Shown here: one piece after another, positions 1-5,595 of the stretch
Layout: every line of letters begins with the position of its first letter
Position numbering within the stretch: the first letter of the stretch is position 1
Assembly (NCBI GenBank): GCA_028291125.1
Contig: JAQGIN010000525.1
Span: 1 to 10,303, forward strand
DNA length: 10,303 nt
Origin: Caulobacter sp.
Lineage (GTDB): Bacteria; Pseudomonadota; Alphaproteobacteria; Caulobacterales; Caulobacteraceae
Reading direction: 5' to 3'
Made by a program: the position numbers and the translations under genes
Notes under the pieces: model-generated
The model's database searches: none
What the model was told of the DNA's origin: nothing
What the model saw: only the letters and a program-made list of their open reading frames with translations

Positions 1-592
1 CGCCGGTATAGTCCATCTCGCGGTCGGAGGACTTCCAGCTGCCCTTCAGGCCGTAGGGCGGGTCGGTGAAATAGATCGCGCCGTCGCGCGCCACCGCCAG
101 GTCGTTGGGGCTGTTGAAGCGTTTCCCTTCGAAGTCGCGGCACAGCATGGTCTTGGTCTTGGTCTTTAGATCGATGCGGGCGATGCCGCGATTGCCGCTG
201 TCGGCCACCACCAGGCCGCCCCGTCCTAGGAACAGGCCATTGGTGCCCGGCTCGACCAAGCCGGGCGTGGGCCCGGCCGCATAGCCCGAGGGGCTCAGCC
301 AGTCGGCGCCGCCCTCGGCCCGTGACCAGCTCTTGATGACATTGGCGCGGACGTCGGAGACCAGCACATGGCCGTTCGGGCCGCCGACCCAGACCGGGCC
401 CTCGCTCCAGACGAAGCCGTCGAGCACCTTCTCGACCACGGCGTCGGCGTCGATCAGGGCGTCGAGGGCCGGGTCGAGGCGCTCGACCTTGCCGACCACC
501 GGAAAGGCCGTTTCGGCGGCGAAGGCGCGCGCCGCCGGCAGGCTCAGCGCTAGGCCGGCCAGCGCGCCGCGGCGAGACAGTTCAAAAGCCAT
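1..592 (-). CDS. SMP-30/gluconolactonase family lactonase, Tat leader, C-terminus outside window
   Basis: Reading leftward from an ATG at 592-590, 197 codons are visible and the frame is still open at the left edge, so the C-terminal part is missing. The first 26 residues look like a twin-arginine leader: SRRGALAG followed by a hydrophobic stretch and ARAFA, which predicts a periplasmic enzyme. Family marks are SEGPVW (63-68, with E64 at the place of the first metal ligand in SMP-30 proteins), NGLFL (118-122), and NSPNDLAV (160-167) followed by YFTDPPYGL, the usual bacterial gluconolactonase signature. The remaining metal ligands would lie beyond the edge. The family hydrolyses sugar lactones such as glucono-1,5-lactone; the real substrate here is not known. 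AGGAAA (598-603 on the complement) precedes the start by 5-6 bases. It lies 34 bp after the isomerase gene, so the two are probably co-transcribed. Family call is secure; substrate is inference. Confidence 0.88.
   Translation of the reverse strand, partial: MAFELSRRGALAGLALSLPAARAFAAETAFPVVGKVERLDPALDALIDADAVVEKVLDGFVWSEGPVWVGGPNGHVLVSDVRANVIKSWSRAEGGADWLSPSGYAAGPTPGLVEPGTNGLFLGRGGLVVADSGNRGIARIDLKTKTKTMLCRDFEGKRFNSPNDLAVARDGAIYFTDPPYGLKGSWKSSDREMDYTG
149..166 (-). repeat. Hexanucleotide repeat inside the lactonase gene
   Basis: GGTCTT is repeated three times in frame and encodes KTKTKT (143-148) on the complement, in a surface-loop-like position between two beta-propeller blades. Copy changes would add or remove two residues without shifting the frame. 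Confidence 0.6.
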
Positions 593-626
593 GGTCGTTT
601 CCTGAAGGGGGATGGGCGGCGGCGGA

Positions 627-1682
627 TCAGGCCTTGTGGGCGCGGACCCATGCGAAGCCCTTGCGGGCGTCGTCCTCGGCGATGGCGAACTGCTCCTGCG
701 GCGACAGGGTGCTGAGCGTGCGCAGCGGCGCCTTGCTCTTATGCGCCTCGACGAAGGCGCGCATCTTGGCCTCGTGGGTGGCCCGGCGCTCGGGATAGGT
801 GGCCCAGTAGACCTCGGTGTTGATCGGGATCTTCAGCGGATCGCGGGTGATGGTTTCCTGGAACAGGTGCAGGTCGGGATTGTGCTTGCGCAGGGTGGCG
901 ATGGTGCCCGCCAGGTCGATCAGGCCGGTCCCGGCCGGCACTTCCGACAGCAGGAAGCCCTCGGCGTAGGGCTCGACCGCCATGTCCTTGAAGTGGCAGG
1001 ACTTCACGTAGGGGGCCAGGGCGGCGAGGGTTTCGGCCGGCGTCTCGCAGATCGCCAGGTTGTTGCCGAAGTCGAACAGCACCCCGCAATAGGCGCTGGA
1101 GATCCGCTTCAGCAGCGCCGCCTGCTGCTGGCAGGTGCGGTCCTTGTGGTTCTCGATCGCCAGCGGGATCTTGTACTTCTCGCAGATCGGCACGGTCAGT
1201 TCGACGATGGCGTCCTTGCGCTTTTGCCACTCCAGGAACTGGTCGAGGGTTGTGAAGTCCTCGTAGCGCCGGCCGCCCATCGCCGCGCGCATGGCCTGGG
1301 AGCCCAGGTACTGGGCCTGTTTCACCGACTGTTCGAAGGCGGACATGTCGCCCGGCGCGTTGGGCAGGCGGGCGCCGACATTGGCGAACATGCCCAGCGT
1401 CTCCAGCCGCGCCTTGAGGGCCGGCAGGTCGACGTCGGGGGCCAGGTTGAACTCGACCCCGGTCGCGCCCAGGCCGTGGCAGTAGTCGATATAGGCCAGC
1501 GGATCCATCGGCGGGCCGCGCATCGGGGCCACGCCGGCCGGGCGAAGGCGCGGCACGGCCGAAACGGCCATGCCCATGTCGCCGCCCTTGCTCCAGCGGT
1601 CGCGCGCCTGGGCTTGGGTTCCAACGACGCCGAGGGCCGCCAGGGCGCCGCCAGCCAGGATGAGGTCGCGTCGCGTGGTCAT
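627..1682 (-). CDS. Tat-exported TIM-barrel sugar phosphate isomerase/epimerase-like protein
   Basis: This 351-residue protein belongs to the AP-endonuclease-2/xylose-isomerase-like TIM-barrel superfamily. The four expected metal ligands can be read in order: E177 in IENHKD, D204 in LFDFGNN, H230 in CHFKD and E276 in LFQET. Residues 1-26 form a leader (MTTRRDLILAGGALAALG, then TQAQA) with twin arginines, so the protein is probably folded with its metal and exported by Tat. The frame stays open upstream to 1787, but ATG 1682 is preferred: GGGAGA sits 6-7 bases upstream and the leader begins exactly there. Cytosolic members isomerise or epimerise sugars; Tat-exported members are often annotated only as isomerase/epimerase, and some act in catabolism of oxidised (keto) sugars. 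The gene lies between the receptor and the lactonase on the same strand, with a CTGTATACAG palindrome 44 bp upstream of its start. Superfamily is sure; the substrate is unknown. Confidence 0.87.
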   Translation of the reverse strand: MTTRRDLILAGGALAALGVVGTQAQARDRWSKGGDMGMAVSAVPRLRPAGVAPMRGPPMDPLAYIDYCHGLGATGVEFNLAPDVDLPALKARLETLGMFANVGARLPNAPGDMSAFEQSVKQAQYLGSQAMRAAMGGRRYEDFTTLDQFLEWQKRKDAIVELTVPICEKYKIPLAIENHKDRTCQQQAALLKRISSAYCGVLFDFGNNLAICETPAETLAALAPYVKSCHFKDMAVEPYAEGFLLSEVPAGTGLIDLAGTIATLRKHNPDLHLFQETITRDPLKIPINTEVYWATYPERRATHEAKMRAFVEAHKSKAPLRTLSTLSPQEQFAIAEDDARKGFAWVRAHKA

Positions 1683-1726
1683 GGTCTTCTCCCAAGGCGC
1701 AGCGGACCTGCGTCTGTTATTAAATA

Positions 1727-1736
1727 CTGTATACAG
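1727..1736 (-). promoter_or_regulatory. GTATAC-type operator upstream of the isomerase-lactonase pair
   Basis: CTGTATACAG is a perfect 10-bp palindrome in the 101-bp gap between the receptor stop and the isomerase start. Extended to TACTGTATACA it matches an 11-mer upstream of the receptor gene (4354-4364). On the complement its TATACA could serve as a -10 element, 16 bp after a weak TTCACG -35-like hexamer (1750-1755), so a repressor bound here would block the promoter. Palindromes with a central GTATAC are typical of GntR/FadR-type regulators of sugar-acid catabolism; the assignment of a regulator family is inference, and no regulator gene is in the window. Confidence 0.5.
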
Positions 1737-1783
1737 ATGTCCGCCTGGACGTGAAGCGATTGTTGACCCTCCCAGGTCCAATT

Positions 1784-4213
1784 TCACCAGGCGACGCGCA
1801 GCCCCAGGGTGAAGGCGCGGGGCGCGGCGGGTGTCACGGTGCGGGGGTCGGGCGAGTCCGGCAGGGGATGGCCGGCGACACTGTCGAGCGCCTCGGTCTC
1901 GAAATAGGTCCCGTAGGTGGCGTAGGACTTGTCCAGCAGGTTGTCGATCCGGCCGAACAGGGTGAGGCGGTCGTCGAGCCGGTAGCGCGCGGCCAGGGCG
2001 GCGACGGCGTAGCCGGGCAGCTTGCGGTTCTGGTTGGAGACGTCGCCGACGAAGCGCTGCGGCCCCATGGCCACCGCGTCCAGGCCCAGGATCAGGCGAG
2101 GCAGGACCTCCGCCTCGATCCCGGCCTTGAACCGATGATTGGGCGCGCCGCCCAGCTGGTCGCCGGGCCTGACCGCGACATTGCCGTCGTCGTCGGCCAG
2201 CGGGTTGGACGGCGAGGCCAGCAGGCCTTCGAAGCGGTAGGTGGCCTCGACATAACTGTAGCCGGCATAGGCCTGGACGCGCGCGGCCTCGTAGCGCCCG
2301 TCCAGATCGACGCCGCGGCGGCGGGTCTTGGCGACATTGGCGTAGTAGCCGCGGCCAGCCAGGGTGCTGGCCAGGGAGACGATGTCATCGTCGCTGTCGG
2401 CCTGATAGGCGTTGAGCGCCCACGACAGCCGGCCGCCGGCGGCGGCCTGGTCGCCGCGCAAGGCCGCCTGCCAGGTTCTGGCCGTCACCTGCTTGAGCGG
2501 CGGGTCCGACACCAGGGCGTTTTCCAGCAGGCAGGGCTTGAGCGGGTTGCTGCAGCCCAATTCCAGCGGGGTCGGCGCGCGGTTGGACTGGGCGTAGCCG
2601 CCCGACAGCGCCAGGCCCGCGCCCAGGTCATAGGTCAGGCTCATGGCGGGGTTGAGCTTGCGAAACCGGTGGTCGCCGTTCAGGTCCGGGCTGAGGCCGG
2701 TAAGGTCGGTGGTGCGGATCGCGGCGTCATTGAGCCGCGCCGTCAGATTGGCGGCCAGGCGCGGGGTCAGCTCCAGGCGATCGGCGGCGTAGAGCCCCCA
2801 ATAGCGGCTGATCCCGCTGACCTCCACCGGGCTGTAGGCGATGGCGCCGCGTGTCTGGATGGCCGAGCCGAGGCCGGGAATGGGGTGGTTGGTGGTCACC
2901 GACAGGTCGCCGTTGATCAGGCCCAGGGTGCTGTTGGAGCCGAAGGCGTAGGTGGCGCGCTCCAGGCTGACGCCCAGGGTGAAGCTGTTGGATCGGCCCA
3001 GCAGTGGGTCCGAACGGCTGGCCTCGGCGGCGGCGGCGTAGGTGGTCGCCTTGGTGCGGGTGCGGTCGATCGAGCCATAGGGAACGCCGTTGCAGCCCTT
3101 GGTCTGGCCGGCCACCAGGGGCGGGCAGGGGATCGGGGCCCCGCTGGCGGTCAGCACCTGGAAGTCGGCGGCCGGCGGGCGGATCGCCGCCGGGAAGGCG
3201 TCGTCCTCGATGCACAGGGTGTTGAACAGCGGGTTGGTGGCGCTACGGCTGCAGCCCTCGAACTCGGCGTCGTTGCCGTCGATATGCTTCTGCAGGAATC
3301 GCCGCGCCGACAGCGAGCCGCCGAAGGTCCAGCCGTCGCGCGTCGCCGTTCCCGTCAGGGTCACCAGTCCGGCGTTGTTGAGGGTGCGTTGCGGGTAGGT
3401 GTAGACGGCCTTGCGGCTGCCCGAGAGCAGGTCGACGGGCGTGGCTCCCACCAGGCCGAAGGCGTTGGCGGTGCCGGTGATGGTCAGGTGCAGCTCCGCC
3501 CCGTCGCCGCGCCAGCCCAGGTCGCCGTGCAGGCGGGCGACCTTCGACGGCGATTGCCAGCGCCAGCCGTCGTCCTGGGCCGCGTCGGCGGCCAGATAGA
3601 CGCCCAGGGCGCCGTGCTGGGCCGTGGTCTCCACCGCGCCCTGGCGCTTGCCGAACGCGCCGACCCGCAGCTCGCCGGCCGTGCCGGAGGGGCCGAAGCC
3701 GTCCTTGGCGCTGATCTTCACCGCCCCGCCCAGGGCGTTGAGCCCAAAGGCCGGGTCGTCGGTGATCAGGTCGGCGCGGCGGATGGCGATCTGCGGGATC
3801 AGGTCCCAATTGACCGTGTCGCCGAACGCCTCGTTCAGCCGCACGCCGTTGAAATAGACCGCCAGGCCCTGCGGCGAGCCCTGCAGCGGCGAGGCCTCGA
3901 AGCCATGGAAGTTGAGACTCTTGGCGAAGTCGTTGCCCTGGGGGTCCGACAGGGCGACGCCGGGCAGCCGACGCAGGAAGGTGTCGGTGACCGCCAGGCC
4001 GCTCGCCCGGCCGAAATCCCGCGCCGACAGCGACGGGCCGTCGGCGGCCTGGCCGGCCTCCACCAGGACTGGCGACAGCGGGGTGACGGGACGCGGGCCC
4101 TCGTCAGGGCGGGCCTGGGCGCCGTGGGCCAGCAGCAGGGCCAGCCCGCTCACGCCGGCGGCGAGCACGGGGGATCTGGCACGCGCGCCCGCTTGGTGTC
4201 GACCGATGGTCAT
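1784..4213 (-). CDS. TonB-dependent outer-membrane receptor, complete, divergent from the pqq operon
   Basis: This is an 809-residue receptor with a leader (hydrophobic core VLAAGVSGLALLLAHG, cleavage probably after GAQA at 34), a possible TonB box LSPVLVEAG (46-54), a plug domain at about 75-170 (TDTFLRRLPGVALSD, then NFHGFEASPLQG, LAVYFNGVRLNEAFGDT and LNALGGAVKI), and a beta-barrel ending in FTLGLRVAW with an aromatic last residue. Six cysteines occur as three near pairs (321/334, 363/374, 554/561), probably disulfides in surface loops. ATG 4213 has GGGAGG six bases upstream. The ligand cannot be read from sequence: candidates are a sugar or sugar acid (it neighbours a lactonase and an isomerase on the same strand), PQQ itself (it is divergent from pqqA; PqqU is a known PQQ receptor in E. 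coli), or a metal chelate. A TGTATACA site about 140 bp upstream matches the one before the isomerase gene. Confidence 0.93.
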   Translation of the reverse strand: MTIGRHQAGARARSPVLAAGVSGLALLLAHGAQARPDEGPRPVTPLSPVLVEAGQAADGPSLSARDFGRASGLAVTDTFLRRLPGVALSDPQGNDFAKSLNFHGFEASPLQGSPQGLAVYFNGVRLNEAFGDTVNWDLIPQIAIRRADLITDDPAFGLNALGGAVKISAKDGFGPSGTAGELRVGAFGKRQGAVETTAQHGALGVYLAADAAQDDGWRWQSPSKVARLHGDLGWRGDGAELHLTITGTANAFGLVGATPVDLLSGSRKAVYTYPQRTLNNAGLVTLTGTATRDGWTFGGSLSARRFLQKHIDGNDAEFEGCSRSATNPLFNTLCIEDDAFPAAIRPPAADFQVLTASGAPIPCPPLVAGQTKGCNGVPYGSIDRTRTKATTYAAAAEASRSDPLLGRSNSFTLGVSLERATYAFGSNSTLGLINGDLSVTTNHPIPGLGSAIQTRGAIAYSPVEVSGISRYWGLYAADRLELTPRLAANLTARLNDAAIRTTDLTGLSPDLNGDHRFRKLNPAMSLTYDLGAGLALSGGYAQSNRAPTPLELGCSNPLKPCLLENALVSDPPLKQVTARTWQAALRGDQAAAGGRLSWALNAYQADSDDDIVSLASTLAGRGYYANVAKTRRRGVDLDGRYEAARVQAYAGYSYVEATYRFEGLLASPSNPLADDDGNVAVRPGDQLGGAPNHRFKAGIEAEVLPRLILGLDAVAMGPQRFVGDVSNQNRKLPGYAVAALAARYRLDDRLTLFGRIDNLLDKSYATYGTYFETEALDSVAGHPLPDSPDPRTVTPAAPRAFTLGLRVAW

Positions 4214-4353
4214 GGGCGTCCTCCCGACGTCTCTGTTGGCGCGCCGGCGACGGACGACGCGGACGTCTCGTGCGACTGGCGATCGAGTTGGGTGTCTGAC
4301 CGGTGCTCACCGGGCGGATCCAGGCGATCGAGCCTTTCCCACGGCCTTTGAGG

Positions 4354-4361
4354 TGTATACA
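4354..4361 (-). promoter_or_regulatory. GTATAC-type operator upstream of the TonB receptor
   Basis: TGTATACA is a perfect 8-bp palindrome about 140 bp before the receptor start. Read on the complement, positions 4364-4354 give TACTGTATACA, identical over 11 bases and in the same orientation relative to transcription as the site before the isomerase gene. TATACA within it could be a -10 element, though I see no good -35 hexamer 16-18 bp upstream. The site lies about 230 bp from pqqA, so control of pqq by the same protein is possible but not shown. Confidence 0.48.
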
Positions 4362-4381
4362 GTAGTCGTTACGTCGGAGCG

Positions 4382-4401
4382 CCCCTCGCCGCGACGAGGG
4401 G
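4382..4401. repeat. GC-rich hairpin in the divergent intergenic region
   Basis: CCCCTCG (4382-4388) and CGAGGGG (4395-4401) are exact reverse complements around a 6-base loop. No T-run follows on either strand, so it is not a standard intrinsic terminator. It lies upstream of the receptor operator, nested inside the 10-bp inverted repeat. Confidence 0.45.
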
Positions 4402-4463
4402 GCGAGACCGGTCGTCAGAGGCTCGATCCGCGGCGCCTGCAAATGGATTGATACGGGTCAGCT

Positions 4464-4488
4464 TTGCTGGATCATTTCTATCCAGTAA
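4464..4488. promoter_or_regulatory. Interrupted inverted repeat upstream of pqqA, possible operator
   Basis: TTGCTGGAT (4464-4472) and ATCCAGTAA (4480-4488) are reverse complements apart from one position (G opposite T) around a 7-base spacer. The exact core is CTGGAT/ATCCAG. It is 107 bp before the pqqA start, at the border where the sequence turns AT-rich. The size and spacing fit a dimeric regulator site, or a leader hairpin if transcription starts upstream of it. The function is inference. Confidence 0.4.
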
Positions 4489-4528
4489 CAATTGCTCCGT
4501 TTCGACTAAAGTTCGCCATAAAGAAGGG

Positions 4529-4560
4529 TTGCGGCGGTCTTGGGTCTCATATCTAGTTAT
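4529..4560 (+). promoter_or_regulatory. Weak candidate promoter for the pqq operon
   Basis: TTGCGG (4529-4534) is followed by the AT-rich run TATCTAGTTAT (4550-4560). Spacing is 15 bp to TATCTA or 19 bp to TAGTTA, neither ideal. This is the best placed candidate for the transcription start of pqqA, leaving a leader of roughly 25-35 bases, but the match to any sigma consensus is poor and the true promoter may be farther upstream or use another sigma factor. Confidence 0.25.
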
Positions 4561-4594
4561 CGTACGGAATGAACCGTAGCCTTGGAGGTTGAAG

Positions 4595-4678
4595 ATGATT
4601 TGGAAGACCCCGAAGATCATTGAGATTGCGCTCGGCGCTGAAATCAACTGCTACGCCTGCGCGGAACTGAGCGCCTAA
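4595..4678 (+). CDS. pqqA: PqqA, precursor peptide of pyrroloquinoline quinone
   Basis: The gene encodes 27 residues whose centre reads GAEINCYACAEL. It is the ribosomally made substrate from which PQQ is built: PqqE joins the side chains of a glutamate and a tyrosine, and the linked pair is then cut out and oxidised. The expected E-x-x-x-Y pair is E16 and Y20, the same numbering as in Methylorubrum PqqA. The N-terminal part (MIWKTPKIIEIALG) resembles other alphaproteobacterial PqqA leaders that bind PqqD. GGAGG (4584-4588) lies six bases before ATG 4595, a strong ribosome site as expected for a substrate needed in excess. pqqB starts 8 bp after the stop. Two cysteines, C19 and C22, flank Y20 and are notable so close to the cross-link. 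Identification is secure because of the E/Y pair and the operon that follows. Confidence 0.96.
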   Translation: MIWKTPKIIEIALGAEINCYACAELSA

Positions 4679-4686
4679 CGTCATCC

Positions 4687-5595
4687 ATGAAGATCGTGGT
4701 TCTAGGCGCGGCCGCGGGCGGCGGATTTCCGCAGTGGAATTCCAATGCGGAGGGTTGTCGCCGGGCCCGCTCGGGCGATCCCGCCGCCGCGTCTCGAACC
4801 CAGGCCGGGCTCGCCGTCAGTCATGACGGCGAGCGCTGGTTCCTGCTCAACGCCTCGCCGGACCTGCGCCAGCAGATCGAGCGAACGCCGGTGCTGCATC
4901 CCCAAGCGCAGGGCCCGATCCGCTCGTCGCCGATCGCCGGGGTGGTGCTGACCGGGGGTGATGTCGACGTCATCGCCGGCCTGCTGACCCTGCGCGAACG
5001 CCAGCCGTTCACCCTGCACGCCACCGGCCGCATCCACGCGGTGCTCGACGCCAATCCGATCTTCGAGGTCCTGGCCCGCGACGTCGTCCTTCGCCAGATC
5101 CAGGCCCTGGACGCGCCCTTCGCGCTCGACGAGGCCCTGACCGCGACGCTGTTCGCCGTGCCCGGCAAGGCGCCGCTGTATCTGGAGGAGGGCGGGGCGG
5201 CCCCGCCCATCGTCGTCGACGGCACCACGGTGGGGGCCGAGGTCTCCGACGGCCGCTATCGCCTGGTGTTCATCCCCGGCTGCGCGGCGATGACGCCGGC
5301 GCTGGCTGAACGGCTGGCGGGCGCCGACCTGGTGTTCTTCGACGGCACCCTGTGGCGCGACGACGAGATGATCCAGGCCGGCCTTGGCCCCAAGACCGGC
5401 CGACGCATGGGCCATATGAGCCTGGACGGCCCGGACGGGGTGATCGAAGCCTTCCGCGACCTCGATGTCGGCCGCAAGGTGGTGATCCACATCAACAATT
5501 CCAATCCCGTCCTGCTGGCGGAGTCGCCGCAGCGGGCCCAGGCCCAGGCGGCCGGCTGGGCCATCGCCCATGACGGCCTGGAGATCACGCTGTGA
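4687..5595 (+). CDS. pqqB: PqqB, metallo-beta-lactamase-fold hydroxylase of PQQ synthesis
   Basis: The 302-residue product matches the usual PqqB length. PqqB has a metallo-beta-lactamase fold and is described as an iron-dependent oxygenase that hydroxylates the tyrosine ring of the cross-linked Glu-Tyr intermediate. Visible family motifs are GAAAGGGFPQWN (7-18), NASPDLRQQI (55-64), PGKAPLY (159-165), FIPGCA (195-200), FFDGT (217-221), MGH (241-243) and HINNSNP (268-274). Two places differ from the PqqB type I know from Pseudomonas and Methylorubrum: after QWN there is SNAEGC, not a cluster of three cysteines, and the loop at 89-100 reads TGGDVDVIAGLL, with V95 where a His follows the Asp. 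Gluconobacter-type PqqB, as I recall it, is similar. There is no clear ribosome site in the 8-bp gap after pqqA, so translation may be coupled. Its TGA overlaps the pqqC start. Confidence 0.96.
   Translation: MKIVVLGAAAGGGFPQWNSNAEGCRRARSGDPAAASRTQAGLAVSHDGERWFLLNASPDLRQQIERTPVLHPQAQGPIRSSPIAGVVLTGGDVDVIAGLLTLRERQPFTLHATGRIHAVLDANPIFEVLARDVVLRQIQALDAPFALDEALTATLFAVPGKAPLYLEEGGAAPPIVVDGTTVGAEVSDGRYRLVFIPGCAAMTPALAERLAGADLVFFDGTLWRDDEMIQAGLGPKTGRRMGHMSLDGPDGVIEAFRDLDVGRKVVIHINNSNPVLLAESPQRAQAQAAGWAIAHDGLEITL

Larger units (their letters stand above)
4326..4428. repeat. 10-bp inverted repeat bracketing the receptor operator
   Basis: GATCGAGCCT (4326-4335) and AGGCTCGATC (4419-4428) are exact reverse complements separated by 83 bp. 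Between them lie the TGTATACA site (4354-4361) and a GC-rich hairpin (4382-4401). The arms could be distal operator half sites, a loop-forming pair or chance; the sequence alone does not decide. Confidence 0.45.
4214..4594. other. Divergent intergenic region between receptor and pqqA
   Basis: This 381-bp stretch holds no convincing gene; frames crossing it are antisense to the receptor or to pqqA. The half near the receptor is GC-rich and carries the TGTATACA site and two inverted repeats. The half near pqqA, from about 4441, is clearly more AT-rich, as expected for a promoter, and carries a third inverted repeat. Both the receptor promoter (leftward) and the pqq promoter (rightward) must lie here. 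Confidence 0.75.

Noticed and set aside
612..1754. 380-codon plus-strand open frame
   Set aside because: It is the mirror of the isomerase gene, with low-complexity composition and no recognisable motif.
1683..1783. Possible terminator between the receptor and isomerase genes (CCTGG/CCAGG pairing)
   Set aside because: The arms are only five bases with a long loop and no T-run.
1751..4351. 866-codon open frame on the plus strand
   Set aside because: It lies antisense to the receptor gene, is rich in Gly, Arg, Ala and Gln, and has no domain; such mirror frames are usual in very GC-rich DNA. The receptor on the other strand has all family motifs.
4369..4647. 92-codon minus-strand frame across the pqqA promoter region
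   Set aside because: It is antisense to pqqA at its start, lacks a ribosome site and has no family resemblance.
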